From: Roseicyclus sediminis
Lineage (GTDB): Bacteria; Pseudomonadota; Alphaproteobacteria; Rhodobacterales; Rhodobacteraceae
Direction: 5' to 3'
NCBI RefSeq assembly: GCF_025515305.1
Contig: NZ_JAOPHT010000005.1
Location: forward strand, 124,001 to 188,000
DNA: 64,000 nucleotides
Shown: piece after piece, positions 17,153 to 26,040 of the stretch
Position numbering within the stretch: the stretch's first letter is position 1
Layout of the letters: every line of letters begins with the position of its first letter
Made by a program: the position numbers and the translations under genes
The notes under the pieces: model-generated
What the model was told of the DNA's origin: nothing
What the model saw: the letters and a program-made list of their open reading frames with translations, nothing else
Database searches by the model: none

Positions 17153-18514
17153 TCACTTCTTGCCCGGCGTCCCGTCGAATTTCTTTTCCAGCGACGTCCA
17201 GCAATCGATGTAGTCGTCCTGCAGGGGCGCCTCCTTCGCGGCGAATTCCGTCAGGTGCTGCGGAAACCGCGTCTCGAACATGAAGGACATCGTGTTGTCG
17301 AGCTTGTGGGGCGCGAGCTCGGCGTTCGACGCGCCCTCGAAGGCCTCCCGGTCGGGCCCGTGCGGCAGCATCATGTTGTGAAGGCTCATGCCGCCGGGCA
17401 CGAAGCCCTGGGGCTTCGCGTCGTACTGGCCGTAGATGTTGCCCATCAGCTCGGACATGATGTTCTTGTGGTACCACGGCGGGCGGAACGTGTCCTCGGC
17501 CACCATCCAGCGTTCGCGGAAGAGCACGAAGTCGATGTTGGCCGTCCCCGGTACCCCCGAAGGCGCGGTGAGCACGGTGAAGATCGACGGGTCGGGGTGA
17601 TCGAAGAGGATCGCCCCCACGGGGCAGTAGGTCTTCAGATCGTACTTCACCGGTGCATAATTGCCGTGCCACGCCACAACGTCGAGCGGGCTGTGCCCGA
17701 TCTCGGTGACATGGAACTGGCCGCACCATTTCACGGTCACGGTCGATGGCACCTCGCGGTCCTCGTAGGCCGCCACCGGCGTCTTGAAATCGCGGCGGTT
17801 CGCCATGCAGTTGGCGCCGATGGGACCACGGCCCGGAAGCTCGAACTTCTGGCCGTAATTCTCGCACACGAACCCGCGCGCGGGGCCTTCGACGACCTCC
17901 ACCCGGTAGAGGAGCCCGCGCGGAATGACCGCGATCTCCTGCGGCTCGAGGTCGATGATCCCGAGCTCGGTGAAGAACCGGAGTTTCCCCTCCTGCGGCA
18001 CGATCAGCAATTCACTGTCGGCGGAGTAGAAGTACTCGTCCTCCATCGAGGCGGTCACGAGGTAGATGTGGCTCGCCATGCCGACCTGCGTGTTCACGTC
18101 GCCGGCCGTCGTCATCGTCCGCATCCCCGTAAGCCAGGTCAGCGGCTCGGAGGCCTGCGGCACCGGGTCCCAGCGATACTGTCCGAGCGAGATCACGTCC
18201 TCGACGACGTGAGGCGCGGTCTTCCAGTAGGGGATGTCGATCTTTCTGTAGCGCCGCGAATGCTTCACCGAAGGGCGGATGCGGTAGCACCACGTCCGCT
18301 CGTTCTGATGCGACGGCGCGGTGAAGGCGGTGCCCGAAAGCTGCTCGCCGTAAAGGCCGTAGTTGCATTTCTGCGGCGAGTTCATCCCTTGCGGCAGCGC
18401 ACCCGGAAGCGCCTCGGTCTCGAAATCATTGCCGAAGCCCGGCATGTAGCCGGGATGCGTGCCCTGGGCGTTGCGGTCCTGGACCATGGGGCGCGATGGC
18501 GACTGGTCGGTCAT
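17153..18514 (-). CDS. hmgA: Homogentisate 1,2-dioxygenase
   Basis: Fe(II) ring-cleavage enzyme that converts homogentisate to maleylacetoacetate in tyrosine/phenylalanine breakdown. The 453-aa product is of normal length. Iron ligands are recognisable in YHKNIMSE (His and Glu, around residues 347-353) and in [12 protein letters not shown] (His near 386). The start at 18514 gives [20 protein letters not shown] soon after it and has GGGAGG eight bases upstream. It is divergent from a MarR regulator, with an operator-like palindrome between them, and heads the operon hmgA-MBL-DinB-monooxygenase-DUF2783. Confidence 0.96.
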   Translation of the reverse strand: MTDQSPSRPMVQDRNAQGTHPGYMPGFGNDFETEALPGALPQGMNSPQKCNYGLYGEQLSGTAFTAPSHQNERTWCYRIRPSVKHSRRYRKIDIPYWKTAPHVVEDVISLGQYRWDPVPQASEPLTWLTGMRTMTTAGDVNTQVGMASHIYLVTASMEDEYFYSADSELLIVPQEGKLRFFTELGIIDLEPQEIAVIPRGLLYRVEVVEGPARGFVCENYGQKFELPGRGPIGANCMANRRDFKTPVAAYEDREVPSTVTVKWCGQFHVTEIGHSPLDVVAWHGNYAPVKYDLKTYCPVGAILFDHPDPSIFTVLTAPSGVPGTANIDFVLFRERWMVAEDTFRPPWYHKNIMSELMGNIYGQYDAKPQGFVPGGMSLHNMMLPHGPDREAFEGASNAELAPHKLDNTMSFMFETRFPQHLTEFAAKEAPLQDDYIDCWTSLEKKFDGTPGKK

Positions 18515-18558
18515 CTGGGCATCCTCCCTTTCCGGCGGGTCTTTCCGGGGGCAAGGTG

Positions 18559-18576
18559 TATAGTTACTTTTGTAAC
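18559..18576. promoter_or_regulatory. Palindromic operator/promoter between hmgA and marR-type gene
   Basis: GTTAC (18563-18567), TTTT, GTAAC (18572-18576) form a perfect inverted repeat of MarR-site style in the 87-bp divergent gap. It overlaps TATAGT (18559-18564), a plausible -10 box for the plus strand, and is AT-rich in an otherwise very GC-rich stretch. Binding by the adjacent MarR protein would block one or both promoters; this is inferred from position and symmetry. Confidence 0.55.
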
Positions 18577-18601
18577 CAACAAGGGCGGCGGAGGCAAAAC
18601 A

Positions 18602-19033
18602 ATGGCCCCGGACGACGACTTCGAGCTGACGGATTTCACTCCCTACCTGCTGAACGCCGCGGCCGAGGCGCAGTCGCAAGAGTTCTCCCGCGTCTACCGC
18701 GACCGATACGGGATGCTGCGGACCGAGTGGCGCGTCCTGTTCCATCTCGGGCGCTATGGCGAGATGTCGGCGCGGGAGATTTCCCGCCGCGCCTCGATCC
18801 ACAAGACGAAGGTATCCCGCGCGGTCTCGGCGCTGGAGGCCAAACGGTTCCTGCAACGCCGCCCGAGCGAGGAGGACCGACGGGTCGAGCTTCTGGCATT
18901 GCGCCCGCCGGGTCGCGCGGCTTTCGACGACCTGTCGCGTGCCGCCGCGGCGCATGAAGCGGAGCTGGAGGCGCGGTTGGGCACGCAACGCCTGGGCGAA
19001 CTGCGCCTGCTGCTGCGCGAGCTTGCGATGTAA
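18602..19033 (+). CDS. MarR-family transcriptional regulator
   Basis: A 143-aa protein with a winged helix: [20 protein letters not shown], then [20 protein letters not shown] and the wing [15 protein letters not shown] (residues about 40-100). It is divergent from hmgA, so homogentisate-gene control is likely, as for HmgR-type MarR repressors in other bacteria. The ATG at 18602 follows GGCGGAGGC. It may also govern fahA, which lies just beyond rbsK on the other side. Confidence 0.88.
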   Translation: MAPDDDFELTDFTPYLLNAAAEAQSQEFSRVYRDRYGMLRTEWRVLFHLGRYGEMSAREISRRASIHKTKVSRAVSALEAKRFLQRRPSEEDRRVELLALRPPGRAAFDDLSRAAAAHEAELEARLGTQRLGELRLLLRELAM

Positions 19034-19082
19034 GCGGACGAATGGCGGGCAGGAGCGGGAACTCCGCCGGACAACGAGACCC

Positions 19083-20009
19083 TCAGCCGCGGGCCAGAAG
19101 CGCCTCGATCTCCGCCCGCGAGGGCATGGACGGTGCCGTCCCCGCGCGGGTCACCGAAATCGCCGCCGCCGCATTGGCGAACCTCAGCGCCGGTTCGGGC
19201 GCCATGCCCTCGGCCAGCGCCACGGCGAACGCGCCGTTAAAGGCGTCTCCCGCCCCCGTCGTCTCGACCACGGGCCCCGCATTCATCGCCGGGACGTGCA
19301 GCGCGCGGACCCCGTCGAACCAGAGGCATCCCTGCTCGCCAAGGGTCACGATGACCGCCTTGCCGACCCCGCGCTCCAGAAGCGCCGCGGCGGCTTCCCG
19401 CGCGCTCGCGGCATCGGTCACGGCGATCCCGGTCAGTTCCGCCGCCTCGGTCTCGTTCGGTGTCGCGTAATCGCAAAGCGCGAGCATCTCGTCGGGGATC
19501 GCCGCCGCTGGTGCGGGATTGAGGATCGTCGCCGCCCCGCCCCCCCGGGCCAGGGCCAGCGCACGCATCGCGGCCTCCTGCGGCTGCTCCAGTTGCGTGA
19601 CGAAGACCTTCGCAGCGCCGATGGCGGCCGCCCGCGCCTCCACATCCGCGGCCGAGATCGTGGCCGCCACCCCCGGGCTGATGATGATGGCGTTATCCCC
19701 GGATGCGGCATCGATGTAGATGAACGCGGCGCCGGTGAAGCTGTCGGGATGCCGAGTGGCAAGCGGCGTCACGCCGGCATTCTCCCATGTCGCAAGCGCC
19801 ATCTCCGCGAAGGTGTCGGCCCCCAGTTTCGTGACGAAACCGACGTCGCCGCCCGCCATCGCGGCGGCGACCGACTGGTTCGAGCCCTTGCCGCCCGGAC
19901 CCAGCGCGAAGCCGTGGCCGAGGATCGTCTCGCCCATGCGCGGCATACGGTCCGCCCGGAAACTGGCATCGGCGACGAAAACGCCGAGGATCACGATGTC
20001 ATGGGCCAT
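19083..20009 (-). CDS. rbsK: Ribokinase (PfkB family)
   Basis: Phosphorylates ribose (or a related sugar/nucleoside) with ATP. The 308-aa protein has the PfkB signature [15 protein letters not shown] near residue 40 and the anion-hole/catalytic motif [13 protein letters not shown] near residue 250. Start at 20009 (GGAGGC upstream). It is 10 bp after fahA in the same direction and so in the soe-fah operon, an odd neighbour for a sugar kinase; another PfkB substrate is possible. No ribose transporter is nearby. Confidence 0.85.
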   Translation of the reverse strand: MAHDIVILGVFVADASFRADRMPRMGETILGHGFALGPGGKGSNQSVAAAMAGGDVGFVTKLGADTFAEMALATWENAGVTPLATRHPDSFTGAAFIYIDAASGDNAIIISPGVAATISAADVEARAAAIGAAKVFVTQLEQPQEAAMRALALARGGGAATILNPAPAAAIPDEMLALCDYATPNETEAAELTGIAVTDAASAREAAAALLERGVGKAVIVTLGEQGCLWFDGVRALHVPAMNAGPVVETTGAGDAFNGAFAVALAEGMAPEPALRFANAAAAISVTRAGTAPSMPSRAEIEALLARG

Positions 20010-20019
20010 GCCGCCTCCT

Positions 20020-21288
20020 TCACTTCCGCCATTCGGGCGCGGGCCGGATCGTCCCCGCGCACGCCCCGAAGCCCACGCGGTATCGCCGTTGGCACCAGCC
20101 GCGCAACGTGACCGTGTCGCCGTCCTGCAGGAAGGTTCGTGTGCCGCCCTCGACCTGGACCGGGTCACGCCCGTTCCACGTCAGTTCGAGGAGCGAGCCC
20201 CAGCTGTCCTGTTCCGCGCCCGAAATCGTTCCGGAGCCGAGGAGGTCGCCCGTCTCCATGGCGCACCCCGACAGGCTGTGATGCGCAAGCTGCTGCGCGG
20301 CGGAGTAGTAGAGCCAGCGCGCATTGGTGCGCAGGATCGTCCGGGGCGCGCATCCGTCCGGGGCGAGATCGCCCTCGATGACGATGTCGAAGTTGTTCGG
20401 GCCCGCCTCGGACAGGTAGGGCAGAAGTGGTTTCACCCGTGACGGCGGCTGGGTGCGAAACGGCTCGAGCGCGGCGCGGGTCACGACCCAGGGGCTGATG
20501 GTTGTGCCGAAGGCCTTGGACTGGAAGGGCCCCAGCGGCTGGTATTCCCAGACCTGGATATCCCGTGCCGACCAGTCGTTGAGAAGGACGTAACCGAAGA
20601 TCGCGTCGAATGCCTCGGCGGTGGTCATGGGCTGGCCCATCGCGTTGCCCGTCCCGACAAGCGCGCCCAGTTCCACCTCGAAGTCGAGCCTCTCCGATGG
20701 ACCGAGACGCGGCGCTTCGTCATCGGGCGCCTTCAGTTGACCGAGCGGACGCGTGATCTCCGTCCCCGACACGACGACCGTCGAGGCGCGGCCGTTGTAT
20801 CCGATGGGGACATGAAGCCAGTTCGGCAGAAGCGCGTTCTCGGGGTCGCGGAACATGCTGCCGACATTGGTGGCATGCTCGCGCGAGGCATAGAAATCCG
20901 TGAACCCGCGGATATAGGCCGGCAGGTGCATTTCCACGTCGCCCTGCGCGACCATCGGCAGATCGCGTGCGCCGGCCCTTTCGTCGAGAAGCCCGGCGAT
21001 GCGCCGGCGCATCTCGTCCCAGTCCGCCTGCGGCCTCGCCATCAGCGGGTTCAGGACACCCTCGCCGAAGACGGGCGCGCCGGGCCCGAGCCGCCCCTGC
21101 GCCTCGGTCGCGGTGAGGTCGAGGATCATGTTCCCGATCGCGACGCCGACCCGCCGGGCTCCGCCCCCTTCGGAGAAGACGCCATAGGGCAGGTTCTGGA
21201 TCGGGAAATCGCAGTCGGGCGCATTGGCACTCTCGACCCAGCTGCGTCGCGCTGGATCGTGCGTTTCGTCGAGGCGCGGTGCGCTCAT
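20020..21288 (-). CDS. fahA: Fumarylacetoacetase
   Basis: Hydrolyses fumarylacetoacetate to fumarate and acetoacetate, the last step of tyrosine breakdown. The 422-aa length is normal. Recognisable family segments are FPIQNLPYGVFSEGG near the N-terminus, the metal-site region DFYASREHATNVGSMFR, NDWSARDIQVWEYQPLGPF and METGDLLGSGTISG. The ATG at 21288 overlaps the TGA of soeC by 4 bp, so it is translationally tied to the sulfite dehydrogenase genes. hmgA lies 1.5 kb further on. maiA and hpd are not in the window. Confidence 0.96.
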   Translation of the reverse strand: MSAPRLDETHDPARRSWVESANAPDCDFPIQNLPYGVFSEGGGARRVGVAIGNMILDLTATEAQGRLGPGAPVFGEGVLNPLMARPQADWDEMRRRIAGLLDERAGARDLPMVAQGDVEMHLPAYIRGFTDFYASREHATNVGSMFRDPENALLPNWLHVPIGYNGRASTVVVSGTEITRPLGQLKAPDDEAPRLGPSERLDFEVELGALVGTGNAMGQPMTTAEAFDAIFGYVLLNDWSARDIQVWEYQPLGPFQSKAFGTTISPWVVTRAALEPFRTQPPSRVKPLLPYLSEAGPNNFDIVIEGDLAPDGCAPRTILRTNARWLYYSAAQQLAHHSLSGCAMETGDLLGSGTISGAEQDSWGSLLELTWNGRDPVQVEGGTRTFLQDGDTVTLRGWCQRRYRVGFGACAGTIRPAPEWRK

Positions 21289-22238
21289 GACACCTCTCCT
21301 CCCCTACCACCGGGCGTGGCGCCGTAGTAGAGCATGGAGAGGTGCCGCGCCTCCGCGAAGAACAGCCAGCGCTCGACCCAGACGCCCACGCCCGCCGCCG
21401 CGACGGCAAGCGCGAGGAAGGCGATGGCAAGGCCGGGCAGCAGCGCCGCGAGGATCAGCCCGGCGATGGGCACCGTCAGCAGCAGCGTCAGCGCCCAGAG
21501 ACGCAGCTTGACCGCATGGCGGCGGGCAACGGCATATCCCATCTCGCGCATCACGAAGTTCGGCCGCGTGTGCGGCGGGTCGAGGACCCGGATGTTCGCA
21601 GCGCCGGGGATACCGAGGGCTTCGGCCATGCCGAAGGGCGCCTCCGCCCCGTCGATGCGCCGCCAGTAGACCCATTTGAGCGCCGCCGCCGCAGGCAACA
21701 CGAGGCCCGCAACGACACCCATGACGCCGTCCACACCGGCGACGGCATCGACAAAGGCCAGGACGAGCGCGCCGGTGCCGCCCGCAAGCCCGAGGTAGAG
21801 CACCGGAACGATCCCGTGGTTCCACTCCGGCACCGTGCGGAGTGCCGCGTAGATCATGCCGGTGCACCAGACGGTCATGGACGCGCCCAGCGCAAGGAGC
21901 AGACCCAGCACGGCCACGCCCGGAAGGCCGCCGGGCAGGACCAGACCGAGAAACAGGAGCCCTGCGGGCACATAGGTCGCCACCGCCGCCACGCCCTCGC
22001 GCGAGAGCCAGGAACTGCGCCATTGCGACAACGCGCGCCAGGCGCGTTCGGGGTGGCCCAGATGGAACGTGGAGGAGAAAAGGCCGAAGGTGACCAGGAC
22101 GCCGCCAACGATGAGTGCGGCCAGCGCCGCACCATCCGCTGCACCACCGGCCAGCAGTCGAAGGCCAAGCCAGAACCACAGGCCGTAGCCCGCTCCGGAG
22201 GCCGTGGTGAAGAAGATGACGGAATAGGCCGGGTGCAT
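21285..22238 (-). CDS. soeC: DmsC-family membrane anchor (probable SoeC)
   Basis: A 317-aa integral membrane protein with about eight hydrophobic helices, similar to DmsC. It anchors the catalytic and iron-sulfur subunits to the inner membrane and passes electrons to or from quinone. The N-terminus MHPAYSVIFFTTASGAGYGL is family-like. It lies 7 bp after soeB, and its stop overlaps the fahA start. The assignment as SoeC rests on the partner subunits. Confidence 0.82.
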   Translation of the reverse strand: MHPAYSVIFFTTASGAGYGLWFWLGLRLLAGGAADGAALAALIVGGVLVTFGLFSSTFHLGHPERAWRALSQWRSSWLSREGVAAVATYVPAGLLFLGLVLPGGLPGVAVLGLLLALGASMTVWCTGMIYAALRTVPEWNHGIVPVLYLGLAGGTGALVLAFVDAVAGVDGVMGVVAGLVLPAAAALKWVYWRRIDGAEAPFGMAEALGIPGAANIRVLDPPHTRPNFVMREMGYAVARRHAVKLRLWALTLLLTVPIAGLILAALLPGLAIAFLALAVAAAGVGVWVERWLFFAEARHLSMLYYGATPGGRGGEVS

Positions 22239-22245
22239 CTTCGTC

Positions 22246-22989
22246 TCAGGCGCTCAGCTTCGCATCGACCCAGGCAAACAGCCTTTCGAGCCGGTCCCGG
22301 GGTGCCGGGATCGTCTCCGCATCGGGCTCGGGGGCGGTTGGCGCCTCGCTGGGGGCGCGGGGCGGCAGATACTTGTTCACCGGCTTGTAGCCGAATTCTT
22401 GCATAAGATCGAAACCGCCCCGTTCGGCCACGAGGGCCGACACGTCGCTGTCGGGGTCGCCGAGATCGCCGAAAGCCCGGGCGCCGGTGGGGCAGGCGCG
22501 GACACAGGCGGGCACACGATCCTCCTCGGGGATCGTGTCGTTGTAGATCCGGTCGACGCAGAGCGTGCATTTCTTCATCACGCCGTCGTCGTGGTCATAT
22601 TCCCGCGCGCCGTAGGGGCAGGCCCAGGAACACAGCTTGCAGCCGATGCAGGTGTCGGGGTTCACCAGAACGATCCCGTCCTCGGCCCGTTTGTAGCTCG
22701 CGCCCGTCGGGCAGACCGTGACGCAGTCGGGCTCCTCGCAATGCAGGCAGGAACGCGGGAAATGCACGGTCCGCCCGGCACCCCCGATCTCCATCTCGTA
22801 GCTGTGCACGCGGTTGAGCCAGGCGCCGGATGGGTCGGCGCCATAGGGGTCATGGTCGGACAGCGGTGCGGAATATCCGCCGGTGTTCCACTCCTTGCAG
22901 CTTGTCACGCAGGCATGGCAGCCGACACAGGTGTCGAGGTCGATGACGAGGCCGAGCTTCTTCGGCGTCGCTCCGGGCAGGTTGGTCAT
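22246..22989 (-). CDS. soeB: Four-cluster ferredoxin subunit (probable SoeB)
   Basis: A 247-aa electron-transfer subunit with Cys sets for four [4Fe-4S] clusters: CVGCHACVTSC, CLHCEEPDCVTVC, CIGCKLCSWAC, and CTLC paired with CVRAC. This is the DmsB/SoeB pattern. Start ATG 22989 overlaps the stop of soeA by 4 bp; the open frame upstream is soeA shadow. It links the molybdenum subunit to the membrane anchor. Confidence 0.88.
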   Translation of the reverse strand: MTNLPGATPKKLGLVIDLDTCVGCHACVTSCKEWNTGGYSAPLSDHDPYGADPSGAWLNRVHSYEMEIGGAGRTVHFPRSCLHCEEPDCVTVCPTGASYKRAEDGIVLVNPDTCIGCKLCSWACPYGAREYDHDDGVMKKCTLCVDRIYNDTIPEEDRVPACVRACPTGARAFGDLGDPDSDVSALVAERGGFDLMQEFGYKPVNKYLPPRAPSEAPTAPEPDAETIPAPRDRLERLFAWVDAKLSA

Positions 22990-25853
22990 TCCGCGGGCTC
23001 CCCGAGCTTGGCGCCATAGGCGATCCTGTTCGGCGCGTCGGGCAGTCCGCCCCGACCGAGCGGCTCGAACCGCGGCTCGCTCTCGCCGCCCGCCTCGGCC
23101 TTCTCGATCGACACGCGCAGGTCGAACCAGGCCGCCTGCCCCGTGATCGGGTCCGAGTTGGAATAGCGGTAGCCGCCACCGCCCTTCGGAAGAAGTTCCG
23201 ATATAAGATGATTGAGCAGGAAGCCCTCCGTCGCCTCGGGCGCGTCCTTCGACAGGTTCCACGCCCCCTTGCGCTTGCCTATGGCGTTCCAGGTCCAGAC
23301 GGTGTGCGGGTTGACGCCCTCCATCAGCCGCACCTGGCATTTCACCCGGCCCAGATGCGATGAGATCCAGACCCAGTCGTCGTCCATGGCGCCGATCCGC
23401 GCGCCGAGATCTCGATGGATGTAAAGCCGGTTGGCCGCCGTGATCTGCCGGAGCCAGGCATTCTGCGAGCCCCAGGAATGATACATGTGCATCGGCCGCT
23501 GGGTGATCGCGTGAAGCGGATACGCCCCGCCATCGATCATCTCGCCCTCGAAGGGCGGATACCAGAAAGGCAGCGGATCGAAGTGCCGTTCGATCCGGTC
23601 GCGGGCGTGGTCGGGCGGCTGACGCTCACCATGCCCACGCGCGGCGAGGCGGAAACGCTGCAGCGGCTCGGAGTAGAGCTGGAAGATCGTGGGCTCGGGC
23701 GACAGGCGGATGCCCTTGGCGATGCCCCAGTCGAGATAGCCTCGGTTGGCATGCTTGAAATAGGCATGTTCCGGCGCGATATGCGCGGCGGACCAAGCCC
23801 CGTTCGCGGCGTAACGGTCAAGCTGATCGGGGTTGGGCGCGCCGACGCCGAACTCGGTCCCGTCCCCGCGCCAGCCCGCCAGCGGCCCGATCCCCGGCTT
23901 GCGCTCGTGGTTCACCATGTAATCGGGATAGCCGCCGGGAAAGGCCGCGCTCCCGTCCTCCTTCACGAACCCCGGCAGACCGAGGCGCGCGCCGAGGTCG
24001 ATCAGCACGTCCTGGAAGGGCCTCACATCGCGGTCGGGCGGCACCACCGGGACGCGGATCGCGTCGGCGACCATGTCGGGCTCCGAGATCGGCCGGTCGA
24101 GAAGCGAGATGCAGTCCCAGCGTTCGAGATATGTCGTGTCAGGCAGGATCAGGTCGGCGTAAGGCACCGTCTCGGAATAGTAGGCGTCCGAGTAGATGAT
24201 CTTCGGGATCACGTAGTCGCCGTTCCCGTCCTTGGCGGTCAGCGCCTCCAGCGTGCCCTTCACGTTCATGGAAGAGTTCCACGCCATGTTCGCCATGTAG
24301 AGGAACAGCACGTCGATGCCGTAGGGGTCCCGCGTGGCCGCGTTGTTCAGGACCATGTGCATCAGCCCATGGGCCGAAAGCGGCGCGTCCCAGGAGAACC
24401 CCTTGTCGAGGCGCGAGGGATTGCCCTCTGCGTCGATCAGGAGGTGATGCGGCCCGTGCGGGAAACCGAGGTGCGGTCCTCCGAGCGGCATCTCGGGACG
24501 GATTTCCTCGGGCAGGCCGTGCGGCAGCAGGTTCGGCGGCGTCTGCTTGGGGTATGGCGGCTTGTAGCGGAAGCCGCCCGGGCAATCGATGGAACCCAGC
24601 AGGATCTGCAGGACATGAAGCGTCCGGCAGGTCTGGAAGCCGTTCGAATGGGCCGAGATCCCCCGCATCGCATGCATCGACACGGGGCGGCCGATCATCT
24701 TCTCGTGCCTGCGCCCCCATGCATCGATCCAGGGACGATCGAGAACGATCTCCTCGCGGAAGGCCACATGCGCCATCTCGGCGGCGATCCGGCGGATCTG
24801 ATCCGCCGGTATACCGGTTTCGGCGGCGACGGCCTCGGGAGAGTACTCCTCGCCGAGGAACCGCTCTGCCATCAGCTCGAACACGGGCCGCGCGCGGCGG
24901 CCGTCGGGCAGCGTACGCGCCCCGGTCAGCGACACCGACAGATCGCCCGACTTGCCGCTGACAGGGCTGCCCGCGTCGCGCGACCAAGCGAGGGGATTGC
25001 CGTCGCCGTCGCGGGCGAAAAGACCGTCCTCTGCCGTCCCCGGCGCGTCGATCACCAGCCAGGGCGCGTTGGTATAGCGGATGAGGTAGTCGAGATCGAT
25101 CTGCCGGGTCCGGAACAGCTCGTGGATCAGCGCGCCGACGAACAGCCCGTCGGTGCCCGGCCTGACCCCGACCCATTCGTCCGCCACCGCGTTGTAGCCG
25201 GTCCTCACCGGGTTGACCGAAACGACCTTCGCGCCACGCGCCTTGAGCTTGCCGATACCGATCTTGATCGGGTTCGAGGCGTGGTCCTCGGCAACGCCGA
25301 AGAGGAGGAAATACTTCGTCCGGTCCCAGTCGGGATCGCCGAATTCCCAGAAGGAGCCACCGAACGTGTAAAGCCCGCCCGCCGCCATGTTGACCGAGCA
25401 GAACCCGCCATGGGCCGCGAAATTCGGCGTGCCGAACTTCATCGCCCAGAACCCCGTCAGGCTCTGGCTCTGGTCGCGCCCGGTGAAGAAGGCGAGCCGC
25501 TTGGGGTCGCGCCGGCGCACCTCGCCCATCCATTCGGTGGCGAGCCGCAGCGCCTCGTCCCAGGAGATCTCCTCGAACTCGCCCGATCCACGCGGTCCCA
25601 CGCGCTTCATCGGCGCGCGAAGGCGGGCGGGCGAGTTGTGCTGCATGATCCCCGAGGCGCCCTTGCCGCAGATCACGCCCCGGTTCACGGGATGGTCACG
25701 GTTGCCCTCGATATAGCGCACCTCGGCGCGTCCGCCGGGGACGTCGTTCAGGTGCACGTCGATCCCGCAACGACAGGCGCACATGTAGCACGTCGTCTTG
25801 GCGACCCTGTCCGCAACCGGCGCGTTCAGGTCGATCCGGGGCTCGGGTGACAT
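22986..25853 (-). CDS. soeA: Molybdopterin oxidoreductase, probable sulfite dehydrogenase SoeA
   Basis: A 955-aa bis-MGD enzyme of the DMSO reductase family. The N-terminal iron-sulfur motif is C22-x2-C25-x3-C29 (TTCYMCACRCG), with the fourth Cys near residue 62 (VICGKG). The N-terminus has no twin-arginine signal, so the protein should be cytoplasmic. That fits SoeABC, the cytoplasm-facing membrane sulfite dehydrogenase known in Allochromatium and roseobacters, better than exported DmsA or PsrA types. It forms an operon with soeB and soeC. Oxidation of sulfite (for example from taurine or other sulfonates) to sulfate is the likely role. Polysulfide or thiosulfate chemistry is the main alternative. 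Confidence 0.85.
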   Translation of the reverse strand: MSPEPRIDLNAPVADRVAKTTCYMCACRCGIDVHLNDVPGGRAEVRYIEGNRDHPVNRGVICGKGASGIMQHNSPARLRAPMKRVGPRGSGEFEEISWDEALRLATEWMGEVRRRDPKRLAFFTGRDQSQSLTGFWAMKFGTPNFAAHGGFCSVNMAAGGLYTFGGSFWEFGDPDWDRTKYFLLFGVAEDHASNPIKIGIGKLKARGAKVVSVNPVRTGYNAVADEWVGVRPGTDGLFVGALIHELFRTRQIDLDYLIRYTNAPWLVIDAPGTAEDGLFARDGDGNPLAWSRDAGSPVSGKSGDLSVSLTGARTLPDGRRARPVFELMAERFLGEEYSPEAVAAETGIPADQIRRIAAEMAHVAFREEIVLDRPWIDAWGRRHEKMIGRPVSMHAMRGISAHSNGFQTCRTLHVLQILLGSIDCPGGFRYKPPYPKQTPPNLLPHGLPEEIRPEMPLGGPHLGFPHGPHHLLIDAEGNPSRLDKGFSWDAPLSAHGLMHMVLNNAATRDPYGIDVLFLYMANMAWNSSMNVKGTLEALTAKDGNGDYVIPKIIYSDAYYSETVPYADLILPDTTYLERWDCISLLDRPISEPDMVADAIRVPVVPPDRDVRPFQDVLIDLGARLGLPGFVKEDGSAAFPGGYPDYMVNHERKPGIGPLAGWRGDGTEFGVGAPNPDQLDRYAANGAWSAAHIAPEHAYFKHANRGYLDWGIAKGIRLSPEPTIFQLYSEPLQRFRLAARGHGERQPPDHARDRIERHFDPLPFWYPPFEGEMIDGGAYPLHAITQRPMHMYHSWGSQNAWLRQITAANRLYIHRDLGARIGAMDDDWVWISSHLGRVKCQVRLMEGVNPHTVWTWNAIGKRKGAWNLSKDAPEATEGFLLNHLISELLPKGGGGYRYSNSDPITGQAAWFDLRVSIEKAEAGGESEPRFEPLGRGGLPDAPNRIAYGAKLGEPAE

Positions 25854-26040
25854 GGTGCTGCGCGTCTCCTCCTGCCGCGCGGTTCACTTCCTGCCACGCG
25901 GTCCCGCGGGCCACGTTAGCGGCCATATCCCGATTGTGCGAGAGTGGATTGTGCCCGACGGAATCCCTCGCCGAGGTTGCCTAAAGGGAAGACGCGGATA
26001 GACTTTCCCGCGAGAGTATCTTTCCGAGGCCCACCGTACG

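Noticed and set aside
23415-25850. 811-codon plus-strand frame opposite soeA
   Set aside because: Shadow of the soeA frame; composition typical of antisense reading and no domains.
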